Shown here: positions 18,327 to 26,907 of the stretch, in pieces
Position numbering within the stretch: the stretch's first letter is position 1
Layout: every line of letters begins with the position of its first letter
NCBI GenBank assembly: GCA_030247525.1
Contig: JAOTSC010000005.1
Coordinates: 1 to 46,789, forward strand
Length of the DNA: 46,789 nucleotides
DNA from: a bacterium
GTDB taxonomy: Bacteria; Electryoneota; JAOADG01
Direction of reading: 5' to 3'
Position numbers and translations under genes: made by a program
Notes under the pieces: generated by a model
What the model was told of the DNA's origin: nothing
The model's database searches: none
What the model saw: the letters and a program-made list of their open reading frames with translations, nothing else

Positions 18327-18335
18327 TGTGGATAA
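18327..18335 (-). promoter_or_regulatory. DnaA box (perfect consensus)
   Basis: The minus strand reads TTATCCACA, the exact E. coli R1-type DnaA box, 251 bp before the dnaA start codon and bounded by AT-rich DNA. It may serve replication initiation, autoregulation of dnaA, or both. Confidence 0.7.
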
Positions 18336-18480
18336 TTATATCCTGTTATTATTTAAATACTTGTCTGGTTGTGACCCTTTCAGGGTCTGATGTGTGCAAG
18401 GGTAAACAGACGTAACATCTTGCCAACTACCGGAACGAGCCTTATGTTGACTGTACCCCTAAGGGGTTTGTCAGTTCAGT

Positions 18481-18520
18481 GAACCGCCCTCCTGCCTCCT
18501 CGGGAGGGCGGTTCTTTCGG
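18481..18520 (+). terminator. GC-rich hairpin in the dnaA leader
   Basis: GAACCGCCCTCC (18481-18492) and GGAGGGCGGTTC (18503-18514) form a perfect 12-bp stem with a 10-nt loop, followed by TTTCGG. The T-run is short, so it could be an intrinsic terminator or a structured leader. It ends 71 bp before dnaA, so any promoter further upstream would have to read through it. Confidence 0.55.
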
Positions 18521-18585
18521 TTACCGATTTCGACAACCGACCGTATCCTGTAGAAACCTGATCCAATCCGGACATTTTCCAAACC

Positions 18586-20010
18586 ATGACGTTTCAAGAC
18601 ACTGACAAAGCAACCTCCGACCTCGATAACCTCTGGAAGCGATTTTGTAATGAGCTTACCATTCGGATCGGAGACGATCCAGTGCGGACATGGTTTCATT
18701 CTTTGCGTCCGATTCGACTCGACCCGGTACGTGAGCAATTTGTCATTGCCGTCCCTGGCGCATTTCACTTGGAATGGCTACAATCGCATTATGTCGAACC
18801 GGTGACAGAATGTGCGCAACGGGTATTAGGCAATGGTTTTGCGACCGTGTTCGAAGTAGGCAGTGGCGACTGGCATAAATCCAATTCCCCCGAGCTAACT
18901 GAAGCAAAACGCAACTCTGAGCCAACGATTTCGGCCATTACAGCAAAACCACCGGTGAAACGAGCAACGGTACAATCGCTCAAGATCGATCCCGATTTTT
19001 GTTTTGAAACCTTTGTTGCTGGCGAGGAAAACCGGCTGCCGCGCTCGGCAGCGATGGCGGTAGCGCAATCGCCGGGAGGAAATCGTTTCAATCCACTGCT
19101 GATACACGGCGGTGTCGGATTAGGAAAGACGCATCTGCTTCATGCGATTGCGAATCTCAGCATGCAGACGATGGAAAATTGTCATCCGGTACTGACTAAC
19201 GCCGAGCAATTCACTTCCGATTTTATTCGTGCGGTTCAACACGATAAAAAATTAGACTTCGCCGATCAGTATGGCGACTCTGATATTTTGTTAGTAGACG
19301 ATGTCCAATTCTTCATGGGGCGCGAACAAACCCAGCGACAGTTTTTCCACACCTTCAATACGCTCATCAATGCCGGCAAGCAAATCGTCATGACTTCGGA
19401 TCGCACTCCGAAAGAGTTGGACGGTCTCGAAGAACGGTTGCGCAGCCGTTTCTCGCAAGGCTTGGTGGTGGAAGTGATGCCGCCGGAATACGAAACCCGG
19501 GTCGCGATTTTACGGGTATGGGCAGAACGCGACGGTGTAAAACTGCCGGTTGAAGTCGAAGATTTTTTGGCGGCTCATATCACTTCCAATGTTCGAAATT
19601 TGCGCGGCGCTGTTATCCGATTATTGGCAATCGCATCGCTCGAAATGAGCGAGTTGTCGGTTGCCGTTGCGCGTAGAACCCTTCACGATTTACTCTCGAA
19701 ACCCCAAATCGCAGTTACTGTGGATCGCATCATTGAAATCGTCAGCCGATACTACCGGCTTGCGCCGGAGTTGTTTTCCTCGAAATCGCGGAAGCAACCG
19801 TTGGCGGAAGCCCGGATGATTGTAATGGCATTGAGTTGCGAACTTACTGGACTGTCGCTCGCCGCAATCGGAGCCCGATTAGGCGGACGCGATCACACCA
19901 CAATTCTCCATGGCAGGGAAACAATCCGCGAAAAAGCGGAGCACGACCCCGAGTTTAATCGACTCTTAGAGCAGTTTAAACGCGAAGCCGAACACGGAAT
20001 TACCATATAA
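18586..20010 (+). CDS. dnaA: Chromosomal replication initiator DnaA
   Basis: This 474-residue AAA+ initiator binds DnaA boxes at oriC. Domain I occupies about 8-90 (DNLWKRFCNELTIRIGDDPV...). A variable linker follows, then domain III starts with DFCFETFVAGEENRL. Walker A is GGVGLGKTHLLHAIA and Walker B is DILLVDDVQFFMG. Domain IV carries the DnaA signature GARLGGRDHTTILHG near the C-terminus. ATG 18586 gives a normal N-terminus but lacks a clear Shine-Dalgarno. dnaN does not follow; instead there is a 443-bp gap and a secreted protein gene, so the classical dnaA-dnaN operon is absent here. Confidence 0.96.
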   Translation: MTFQDTDKATSDLDNLWKRFCNELTIRIGDDPVRTWFHSLRPIRLDPVREQFVIAVPGAFHLEWLQSHYVEPVTECAQRVLGNGFATVFEVGSGDWHKSNSPELTEAKRNSEPTISAITAKPPVKRATVQSLKIDPDFCFETFVAGEENRLPRSAAMAVAQSPGGNRFNPLLIHGGVGLGKTHLLHAIANLSMQTMENCHPVLTNAEQFTSDFIRAVQHDKKLDFADQYGDSDILLVDDVQFFMGREQTQRQFFHTFNTLINAGKQIVMTSDRTPKELDGLEERLRSRFSQGLVVEVMPPEYETRVAILRVWAERDGVKLPVEVEDFLAAHITSNVRNLRGAVIRLLAIASLEMSELSVAVARRTLHDLLSKPQIAVTVDRIIEIVSRYYRLAPELFSSKSRKQPLAEARMIVMALSCELTGLSLAAIGARLGGRDHTTILHGRETIREKAEHDPEFNRLLEQFKREAEHGITI

Positions 20011-20453
20011 TCGGTTATAGAACTCAATTACCCTGATATGTAGTTTTCGTAGCTCAAGTGAATAACAAGAGTCGTGCGTTTTAGTGCGTACGAAGTGGTT
20101 TAGATGTATTATGCCTATTATCAAATCACTTTTGTGTTGCGATGTTATGTCCGTCACATTGAGTTATAAGTACCAGTACTCACCTATCGTTTTCCAGAAT
20201 ATTATTCCTTGATTCTGGTGAAGTAAGTTCGTATAATTTGAGAGATGATTTGAAGAATTTAGGAAGCAAACGGCCTGCGGCTTCGTTTTGTTTGAAGTCG
20301 TGTGTGCCACATCACTATCGCACGATCAAACCTCTTGCCTGGATGTTATTTTTTGGCAGAGGAAGTTATTACTATTATGAGAACGCTTTAATACTTTAAT
20401 ACAGAATAGCAACGAGACAACTCGCTGTGGGGAAGCTTTCTTTGGAGGTTGGA
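20011..20453. other. Intergenic region after dnaA
   Basis: These 443 bp carry no credible gene. A small imperfect hairpin, AAACGGCC-TGC-GGCTTCGTTT with TT bulged (about 20268-20287), is followed by TTGTTT. It lies downstream of a good promoter-like pair (see 20209-20237) and so would fall in the leader of the next gene. The Shine-Dalgarno TTGGAGG at 20441-20447 serves the following CDS. I see no repeats of the GTAGGGG family here. Confidence 0.5.
20209..20237 (+). promoter_or_regulatory. Sigma-70-like promoter for the sorting-domain protein
   Basis: TTGATT (20209-20214) and a perfect TATAAT (20232-20237) are separated by 17 bp, upstream of the 20454 gene on the same strand. The transcript would have a leader of roughly 210 nt. 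This is a consensus match only, since promoter rules for this lineage are unknown. Confidence 0.55.
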
Positions 20454-23400
20454 ATGAAATTTGGAATGAGCAAGTTATACGCAATGAGTATCGCAACGAT
20501 GCTGATACTTTTTGTTGTGCCATTAGCATTTGGAGTCTCGGTTACTCAGATCGGTTATTCCGCGAGTACCGGCGCTTCCGATGTTACCGTGGATCGCGGC
20601 GACACCGTTTTCGTGAAAATGACACTGGACTTAACTGGTCGACGTTTCAAGGATGTCTGCGATTACGACAACAATGTCGGCTCAATTACGTTATTGGGTT
20701 ATGATGAATCGGACAACTTGGATTTTAACGATCCGGTTTCGTTTACACTGACCAGTCCTGGAACTACCCCATCGACTTCGACCAATGTGCAGGGGTATTT
20801 TGTTGTCCCCTCCAACTGGTCTGGTACAACCACCCGTTTGGACATGATTGTTACGATTCGTACTTATCCTGCGATTGGTACTGCTTCACAGTACACCAAT
20901 GGCTATGTATCCTATTACGATTTAACCGGATTGGATGCCACGATTGTAACAGTGAACAGTGCGTTTGGCGCGACCTATGACAACCTCCGCATGACTTTGA
21001 ACGCCGACGTTACGCAAGCCCCAACATTAACGACACCATCGGGCAGCTATCAGGGTGGCCGCGATAACTCGACGATCAAAGTGAAATTTACGATTCCCGA
21101 AGCGGCAACTGCCAGTTCAATGAAGCTGTATATAAAAACCGGCGGCGGCAGCACTGTACAGACGATTACTTTCTCGAATACTACTGCAGCAACCTACAGT
21201 GGAACATTACAGTATAGTGGCGGTACATTCTCCGTGGTCGCAGCGAGTAACGACGGCGGCACGACATTACCGACAATCGATTCGCAGACCAATACGACCG
21301 CGCTTGCGAATGGAACCACCTACAATGTGATAATCGGTTATCAGGATGCCGCAGGCCATGACGAAGCAACGGCAAACTATGCAAGCTTTGTCTATGATAC
21401 CGGCACCCAGTCGACGACATGGACAGCCCCGACCAGTGGACAAGCAATCACATTGAATGGTTCACCGGACAACTTCAACTTCCAGTGGACGAATGCTGAA
21501 GTCTATAACAGCTTGGTGTTATCGTTCATCAACGCGAGTGATTTGAATTCACCGCACGAATTGACGTTAGCAAGCTCATTTTTTACTTCCGGCGCAAAAA
21601 ATGTGACAGTTGATTTAAGCAATATCACATCCGATGCGAATTTCACTTACAACAATCCGGATGGTACTGCACTCGAGCTCGGGTTGACCTATACTTGCCG
21701 TATTGCGGCAATTGACTTACCGATTAACTCGGCGATTAATTCCAATACGTCGTTTAGCACTACCGACGGAGCGACAACGGCACCGACGTTAACGACCCCG
21801 GCGAACAGCAGTCGCGATAATGCGACATTATCGTTAGCATACACTTTAAACGAACAAGCGTATGATGCATCGGTGAAACTGCGTTGGTTCCCAGCAGGCG
21901 GTCCGTACACCTCCGACGATGTGTTGCGCACCTGGACGATGACTTCGGAACAGTCCGGCGCTCATACTGGCTCGGTTACATTAACCAATGGCTTAGTTAG
22001 CACCGGTGGCGGTAGCAATAGCGACTTTGGTGTTAATGTCGCAAGTGATTCGGGCGTAACGGCAATTACCGCAGGGACCTACGACCTCCGTCTCGATATG
22101 CGGGATGCCGATCAAAACCCGGTTGCCAGCTCGACGATTCGCACAAGCTTTACGATGGACACGCAAACTTCCGCGCCGGCGATTACCTCGCCTGCCAGCA
22201 ACACTAGCGGTACCTCGTTGGTGTTAGTGTATAACCAACCGGAAGCGGCGACAGCAACGACCAAGACGGTCTCGTTTACCCGTACCGGCGGTTCTGCCGA
22301 TGGTAACTCACACGTTTTGGTGTTTACCGCAGGCAACTTAGCCAGTGGTAATGGACAAACTCATACGTTCTCTGGCAGCGACCTTGACGGCAATGCGACG
22401 GTCGTTACTTTACAGGGTGGCAGCACCAATTCATTAGTGAATGGCGCATACTACACTGTAACCCTCTCCTATCAGGACGATCTCGGTAATACCGCGGCAT
22501 CCACCACGATTACAAACTGGATGTACACGACTTCTGTCAATAATGCAAACGTTGCGGGAACGGCTTACCCGGGTTATTTGGCTCAGTTCCCGGAGAACTT
22601 ATCGAATAAGCGTATTTACCGGGTGTCGATGTATACGAACTCCGGAACCAATACATTAACTTCGGTGACCTTTACGATTGGCGGCTCGGCGAACTCAAGT
22701 GACTTTGCAGCGGGCGGCTTCAAGTTGTGGTATTCGGCAAATGCAAATGCGGCAACCTTCCCGGCGGACGGCGCTCAAATCGGTAGCGGTCAAAGCTATG
22801 GTAATTCGGTAACGTTCAGTGGGTTATCTCAGCAGGTTACAACATCGACCAGTTACATCTATTTAACGGTGTCGCTGTCGAGTAACGTTGATGATACACA
22901 CAACATCACTTCGACGGTGAATGCTGCAAGCGATATCACGTTTGCATCGGGCACTGCCGCGGGTAGTTTCCCATTGGAGCAAGGCGATAACTTGTTACCG
23001 GTCGAGCTTTCGCAATTCGATGCGTCGTCGCGTAACGGTTCGGTTCACCTGCAATGGGTAACAGAATCCGAAGTTAACAATGCCGGCTTTGAAGTGTTGC
23101 GTAAGTTGGATGGCGCGACCGATTACAGCGTAGTTGCAAGCTATAGCAGCGCAACTGAATTACGCAGCCAAACCGAAAATGGCACCTCATCTGATCGTCA
23201 TAACTATTCCTTCGTCGATAACACCGTGGTACCGGGCAGTGCTTATACTTATGCACTACGCTCGATCGACCTCGACGGCGTTGGCGAAATGATGTCGATG
23301 ACGGTGAACGTAACCGTATCGCAGTTACCGACTGAATTTGCATTGCTGCAGAATTATCCCAACCCGTTCAACAATAGCACAACCGTACGGTTTGCATTGC

Positions 23401-23609
23401 CGAATTCGGCGAAGATGACGTTGGCAGTCTATGACATCACTGGTCGCGAAGTGATTCGTTTAATCGATGGCGATATCCCGGCAGGCAGCCATGCCGTTAA
23501 TTGGAATGGCAAGAATGCATCCGGTACTGCATTATCGTCGGGTACCTACTTCATGCAAATGAAGGCCGGCAACTTCAAATCAACCCGGAAGATTGCCTTA
23601 CTGAAGTAA
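20454..23609 (+). CDS. Large secreted repeat protein with Por-type C-terminal sorting domain
   Basis: The product has about 1,051 residues from ATG 20454, chosen because TTGGAGG precedes it; an in-frame start 27 bp upstream is possible. A signal peptide ends at about residue 27 (LILFVVPLAFG-VSV). The body consists of Thr/Ser/Asn-rich beta-sandwich-like repeats introduced by APTLTTP-type linkers. A segment LLPVELSQFDASSRNGSVHLQWVTESEVNNAGFEVLRK follows, of the fibronectin-like type common before sorting domains. The last 80 residues form a Por secretion (type IX) sorting domain with LLQNYPNPFNNSTTVRFALP, YDITGREV, SGTYFMQM and the terminal IALLK. It is probably cell-surface or secreted; its ligand is unknown. 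A strong terminator follows. Confidence 0.9.
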   Translation: MKFGMSKLYAMSIATMLILFVVPLAFGVSVTQIGYSASTGASDVTVDRGDTVFVKMTLDLTGRRFKDVCDYDNNVGSITLLGYDESDNLDFNDPVSFTLTSPGTTPSTSTNVQGYFVVPSNWSGTTTRLDMIVTIRTYPAIGTASQYTNGYVSYYDLTGLDATIVTVNSAFGATYDNLRMTLNADVTQAPTLTTPSGSYQGGRDNSTIKVKFTIPEAATASSMKLYIKTGGGSTVQTITFSNTTAATYSGTLQYSGGTFSVVAASNDGGTTLPTIDSQTNTTALANGTTYNVIIGYQDAAGHDEATANYASFVYDTGTQSTTWTAPTSGQAITLNGSPDNFNFQWTNAEVYNSLVLSFINASDLNSPHELTLASSFFTSGAKNVTVDLSNITSDANFTYNNPDGTALELGLTYTCRIAAIDLPINSAINSNTSFSTTDGATTAPTLTTPANSSRDNATLSLAYTLNEQAYDASVKLRWFPAGGPYTSDDVLRTWTMTSEQSGAHTGSVTLTNGLVSTGGGSNSDFGVNVASDSGVTAITAGTYDLRLDMRDADQNPVASSTIRTSFTMDTQTSAPAITSPASNTSGTSLVLVYNQPEAATATTKTVSFTRTGGSADGNSHVLVFTAGNLASGNGQTHTFSGSDLDGNATVVTLQGGSTNSLVNGAYYTVTLSYQDDLGNTAASTTITNWMYTTSVNNANVAGTAYPGYLAQFPENLSNKRIYRVSMYTNSGTNTLTSVTFTIGGSANSSDFAAGGFKLWYSANANAATFPADGAQIGSGQSYGNSVTFSGLSQQVTTSTSYIYLTVSLSSNVDDTHNITSTVNAASDITFASGTAAGSFPLEQGDNLLPVELSQFDASSRNGSVHLQWVTESEVNNAGFEVLRKLDGATDYSVVASYSSATELRSQTENGTSSDRHNYSFVDNTVVPGSAYTYALRSIDLDGVGEMMSMTVNVTVSQLPTEFALLQNYPNPFNNSTTVRFALPNSAKMTLAVYDITGREVIRLIDGDIPAGSHAVNWNGKNASGTALSSGTYFMQMKAGNFKSTRKIALLK

Positions 23610-23626
23610 CAAGCAAGTGATACAAG

Positions 23627-23660
23627 AAGGGGTGGCCGAACAACGGTCACCCCTTTTTTT
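23627..23660 (+). terminator. Rho-independent terminator
   Basis: AAGGGGTGGCCG pairs with CGGTCACCCCTT (12 bp, one G-T wobble) around an AACAA loop, and the T-run follows directly (TTTTTTT). It lies 17 bp after the sorting-domain gene and just before the ribosome site of the acetyltransferase gene. Confidence 0.9.
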
Positions 23661-23673
23661 CTTGGGAGAATAC

Positions 23674-24246
23674 ATGGATTCTCTGATTAATCCGTTAGCA
23701 TTCGATCAACCCGAGCTTTCCAGCGAACGGTTGTTATTGCGGAAATTATCGATGGATGATGCGGAAGCAATTTTTGAATATGCTTCCCAAGACGAAGTCA
23801 CACGTTTCATGTTGTGGGACACCAACCGTACCATTGAGGAAACACGCACGTTTCTAAAGATGTCCTTGGAAGCCTACGATGCAAAAGTACCGGGGATCTG
23901 GGCGATTGTCTACAAACCAGAAAACAAAGTGATTGGTACACTTGGTATGCACAATTATCGCCCGCAGCATTTTCGCGTAGAAATTGGTTATGTAATCGCA
24001 AAACCGTATTGGGGACGCGGAATAATGACCGAAGCGGTTAAGACAGTGCTTACTTTCTGCTTTGAGACGATGGGACTTAATCGGGTAGATGCCTGTTGCT
24101 TCGATGGGAATATCGCTTCCGAGCGGGTGATTTTGAAATCGGGTATGAAATACGAGGGGACGTTACGCGAGTTCGTTTTCGTTAAAGGGAAATTGTGGGA
24201 TGTTCGGATGTTCTCGATTCTCCGCCGTGAATATAGTATGACATAA
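23674..24246 (+). CDS. GNAT family N-acetyltransferase (RimJ/RimL type)
   Basis: This 190-residue cytoplasmic acetyltransferase of the GNAT superfamily is closest in layout to RimJ/RimL. The N-terminal SERLLLRKLSMDDAEAIFEY and the central VIGTLGMHNY... strands are typical, and the acetyl-CoA pyrophosphate-binding loop is YWGRGIMTEAV. ATG 23674 follows GGGAGA. The longer frame starting at 23617 would run through the upstream terminator hairpin and is rejected. RimJ/RimL proteins acetylate ribosomal protein N-termini, but many relatives modify small molecules, so the substrate is not predicted. Confidence 0.9.
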   Translation: MDSLINPLAFDQPELSSERLLLRKLSMDDAEAIFEYASQDEVTRFMLWDTNRTIEETRTFLKMSLEAYDAKVPGIWAIVYKPENKVIGTLGMHNYRPQHFRVEIGYVIAKPYWGRGIMTEAVKTVLTFCFETMGLNRVDACCFDGNIASERVILKSGMKYEGTLREFVFVKGKLWDVRMFSILRREYSMT

Positions 24247-24615
24247 AACAGAACAATAGGGAATTTTGCGAAATGCTTTGAGACAATTCAACATGAAAGT
24301 ATCTCATAATTATCACATGAGAATGGCAATGAAGGCGCGCGTTACTTATACAATGTAATGTTCGACGTAGTAGGCCCATCGGACAGTGACCCGACAATAT
24401 CGTTGCAACCAGACGAGCGCCCGTTCAACTTTTCATCGTCCCTGGTGTTGCAACGGCTGTTAGCTTTTTACGGGTCTTTTCGTGGTTGACTTCTTTCGCT
24501 TTTGTAAGTACGGTTCGGCATGATCGGCTGAGTGTTTCGCTCAAATCGCTGAGATTGCGTTGAAAAATATCTGTATATTCGCGATAGGGTGAATTGTGGA
24601 TAGGGGTTAGATGCG
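24247..24615. other. Intergenic region with a long imperfect hairpin
   Basis: There is no gene in these 369 bp. CGTTGCAACCAGACGA (24401-24416) can pair with TCGTCCCTGGTGTTGCAACG (24436-24455) as a 9-, 3- and 4-bp stem with small bulges and a 19-nt loop; TTAGCTTTTT follows. It could be a terminator for the acetyltransferase gene or a small structured RNA. A DnaA-box-like 8/9 match (TGTGGATAG) at 24595-24603 is probably chance. Confidence 0.4.
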
Positions 24616-25485
24616 ATGAACAAGCATACTCGATTGGTTGCGTTTTTCCTGATGGTTTTCATCGGGCTATTCTTTTTCGCACCCGGTTGTAAGAAAACGA
24701 CGACCAGCAACGATGATGCGTCGAGTGGGCGGTTCGGCATGATTTCCGGACACATTACTGACCATTCCTCTGGTGCCGGGATTTACTTGGCGCATGTTTC
24801 AACCAATCCTCCAACCTACACTGCACAAACCGATTTCTTTGGCAGTTATTTTATCAATGCGGTGCCAGCTGGGAATTATCAGCTAATCGTTACTGCCGAG
24901 CGTTTCATAACTGCCACTATCCACGATGTCAGTGTCACCGGCGACCGAAATTCGAGTATCGACGTTGTACTTACCCCTGTACCAACCATCGGTACCATTA
25001 CCGGACGTGTCACCGACAGCTTGAACCAACACGCATTGGGTGGCGTACAAGTCTTCACCGAACCGGCATCGCAAACAGTAACGACAACGGTTTTCGGGTA
25101 CTACACCCTCGCCGATATTCCCGCCGACACTTACAACATCGTCGCGGCACGCATTGGTTACGATACTTTGCGGGTGATGAATTTCTTTTTGCCGGGCGGC
25201 CGAACCCTTGCCCGTGATATCATGATGATTCCGCAATTCGGAATTCTTAGTGGACAAGTGACTGACAGTCTTACCGGCACGCCGATATTGGGTGCTATCG
25301 TATCGACTTCTCCCGATACGAATACCGTCGCAACTGATTCGCTTGGTTTTTATCGCATCGATTCGCTCCGGGTCGATACGATTACAGTCTATGCGTCAAA
25401 GAGTAATTATCGTTCGCGCAATGCAACCAATGTCATCATCCGAAAAAATCTAACGACGACCGTAAACTTCCAACTGCGGCAATAG
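24616..25485 (+). CDS. Lipoprotein with three carboxypeptidase regulatory-like repeats
   Basis: This encodes 289 residues. The N-terminus is a lipoprotein signal (hydrophobic core ending FFAPGC, with Cys25 as the likely lipidated residue). Three tandem domains of about 80-85 residues follow, starting with ISGHITDHSSGAGI, ITGRVTDSLNQHAL and LSGQVTDSLTGTPI. Each ends in a Y-x-I/L-x-x-[LIV] strand and matches the carboxypeptidase regulatory-like (CarboxypepD_reg) beta-sandwich. Such modules occur in surface lipoproteins and TonB-receptor N-termini of FCB bacteria. The gene is 2 bp from the GH53 galactanase gene, so the pair is co-transcribed. A role as a glycan-related surface accessory is a guess. 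Confidence 0.85.
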   Translation: MNKHTRLVAFFLMVFIGLFFFAPGCKKTTTSNDDASSGRFGMISGHITDHSSGAGIYLAHVSTNPPTYTAQTDFFGSYFINAVPAGNYQLIVTAERFITATIHDVSVTGDRNSSIDVVLTPVPTIGTITGRVTDSLNQHALGGVQVFTEPASQTVTTTVFGYYTLADIPADTYNIVAARIGYDTLRVMNFFLPGGRTLARDIMMIPQFGILSGQVTDSLTGTPILGAIVSTSPDTNTVATDSLGFYRIDSLRVDTITVYASKSNYRSRNATNVIIRKNLTTTVNFQLRQ

Positions 25486-25487
25486 CG

Positions 25488-26894
25488 ATGACTCGCGTTA
25501 CATCGCTTCAATTGCTCTGTTCTGCACTGGTTATACTACTCGCAACAACTGTTGCTCTGGCACAGAGTTTCCAGATCGGTGGCGACTACTCGATTGTCCC
25601 CCGGGTGCAAATGAATGGCGCGCAATTCTATGCCAATGGACAACTTCGCGATCCGGTTACCCTCTTGCAGGAACGTGGGGTAACGCTCATCCGTATCCGG
25701 TTGTGGCACACTCCCACCGAACCGTGGCACGGTATCGATTCCGCCGTCGCTTTTGCCGCACGATGTTCCGCGCAAGGGTTAGCAATTCTGCTTGACATCC
25801 ACTATTCCGATACATGGGCAGACCCCGGACAACAAACGCCGCCCGCCGCATGGCAAGGGTTGTCAGATACCGCACTCCGCGATTCGATGTATCAATACAC
25901 GTACAATGTGCTCAGTCGTTTTCGTACTGCGAATGCAACGCCACAGGCTGTGCAAATCGGTAATGAAATCACGAATGGAATGCTCTGGAATAGCGGGCGG
26001 GTCGATGGTTCGTGGAATACGCCGGAGCAATGGAATCGCTTTGCCAGTTTTCTCCAGTCTGCAATACGCGGAATGCACGACGCGATTCCTGCGGGAGAAA
26101 TTGTTCCCGAGATATATCTTCACACCGATTTGAGTGGTGATTCTACCCGGGCGATTGCATTCTATCGCAATCTGCAAACTCGCATCGGTTCCGATTTCAC
26201 GATTGCGCTCTCCTATTATCCGTGGTGGCACGGCTCGCTTGCTCAATTTCGTACAACCGTAACCACGCTGGCGAATACTTTCCAGCGTCCGATTTTTATT
26301 GCAGAGACGGCATATCCATGGACGTTGAGTTGGAACGATACCACATTCAATCTCGTGGGTACGAGTTCGCAATTACTCCCCGGTATTCCCGCGACACCCG
26401 ATGGACAAGCGGCATTTCTCGATTCAGTTGGTTCGATTGTGGCAGCGCTGCCGAATGGCTTGGGACGCGGTATCTGTTATTGGGAGCCGGCGTGGGTATC
26501 GACGGCGAGCTTTGGTTCGCCATGGGAGAATCTCGCACTGTTCGATTTTCACGGAAATATCTTGTTGCCTGTCGCCAATGTCCTGCAACGGTTAGCACAA
26601 ACCAGCGTCCCGGAATCAGCCAACCGAATTCCCGCAACCTTTGCAGTATCGGCATTCCCGAATCCGTTCAATGCAACGATTTCGGCGAAAATCAGCGTAC
26701 CACTCGGTGAGCCGGTGCAGTGTTACGTGTACGATTCGGGTGGGCGTATTGTATATTCGACGCTTACGAATTTCCCCACAACGAACGATATATCATGGCA
26801 GTGGAATGCCTCGCATTTTGCCGCTGGCACTTATTACCTTCGGGTGAAAAGCGGTTCACAAAACCGTACAATCCCAATCATCTTTCTCAAATGA
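25488..26894 (+). CDS. GH53 arabinogalactan endo-beta-1,4-galactanase with sorting domain
   Basis: This 468-residue secreted enzyme is predicted to cut beta-1,4-galactan side chains of pectin type I arabinogalactan. The signal peptide ends near residue 25 (TVALA-QS). The GH53 TIM-barrel hallmarks are GGDYSIVPRVQMNG, TLIRIRLWHTP and LLDIHYSDTWADPGQQ. The acid/base Glu160 is in VQIGNEITNGMLW and the nucleophile Glu273 in IFIAETAYPW. A C-terminal Por-type sorting domain carries VSAFPNPFNATISAKISVP and ends IIFLK. The gene is coupled to an upstream lipoprotein gene and followed after 13 bp by the cobalamin adenosyltransferase gene. No transporter or regulator for galactan is adjacent. Confidence 0.93.
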   Translation: MTRVTSLQLLCSALVILLATTVALAQSFQIGGDYSIVPRVQMNGAQFYANGQLRDPVTLLQERGVTLIRIRLWHTPTEPWHGIDSAVAFAARCSAQGLAILLDIHYSDTWADPGQQTPPAAWQGLSDTALRDSMYQYTYNVLSRFRTANATPQAVQIGNEITNGMLWNSGRVDGSWNTPEQWNRFASFLQSAIRGMHDAIPAGEIVPEIYLHTDLSGDSTRAIAFYRNLQTRIGSDFTIALSYYPWWHGSLAQFRTTVTTLANTFQRPIFIAETAYPWTLSWNDTTFNLVGTSSQLLPGIPATPDGQAAFLDSVGSIVAALPNGLGRGICYWEPAWVSTASFGSPWENLALFDFHGNILLPVANVLQRLAQTSVPESANRIPATFAVSAFPNPFNATISAKISVPLGEPVQCYVYDSGGRIVYSTLTNFPTTNDISWQWNASHFAAGTYYLRVKSGSQNRTIPIIFLK

Positions 26895-26907
26895 TGGAAC
26901 AATCGCT

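Larger units (their letters stand above)
18032..18585. other. Gene-free region upstream of dnaA, candidate oriC
   Basis: No plausible gene occupies these 554 bp. Roughly 18185-18265 is strikingly AT-rich for the window (TTAATAATAATATGTATATC) and could unwind. A perfect consensus DnaA box (TGTGGATAA, minus orientation) lies at 18327-18335, and a second AT-rich stretch (AATTATATCCTGTTATTATT) follows it immediately. Downstream come three hairpins: GACCC/GGGTC at 18373-18387, CCCC-TAA-GGGG near 18456, and a 12-bp stem at 18481-18514. Position next to dnaA supports an origin. Against it, I find only one perfect box and no obvious cluster of degenerate ones. Confidence 0.5.

Noticed and set aside
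24595-24603. TGTGGATAG, one mismatch from a DnaA box.
   Set aside because: It is isolated and far from dnaA with no AT-rich neighbour, so chance is the simplest explanation.
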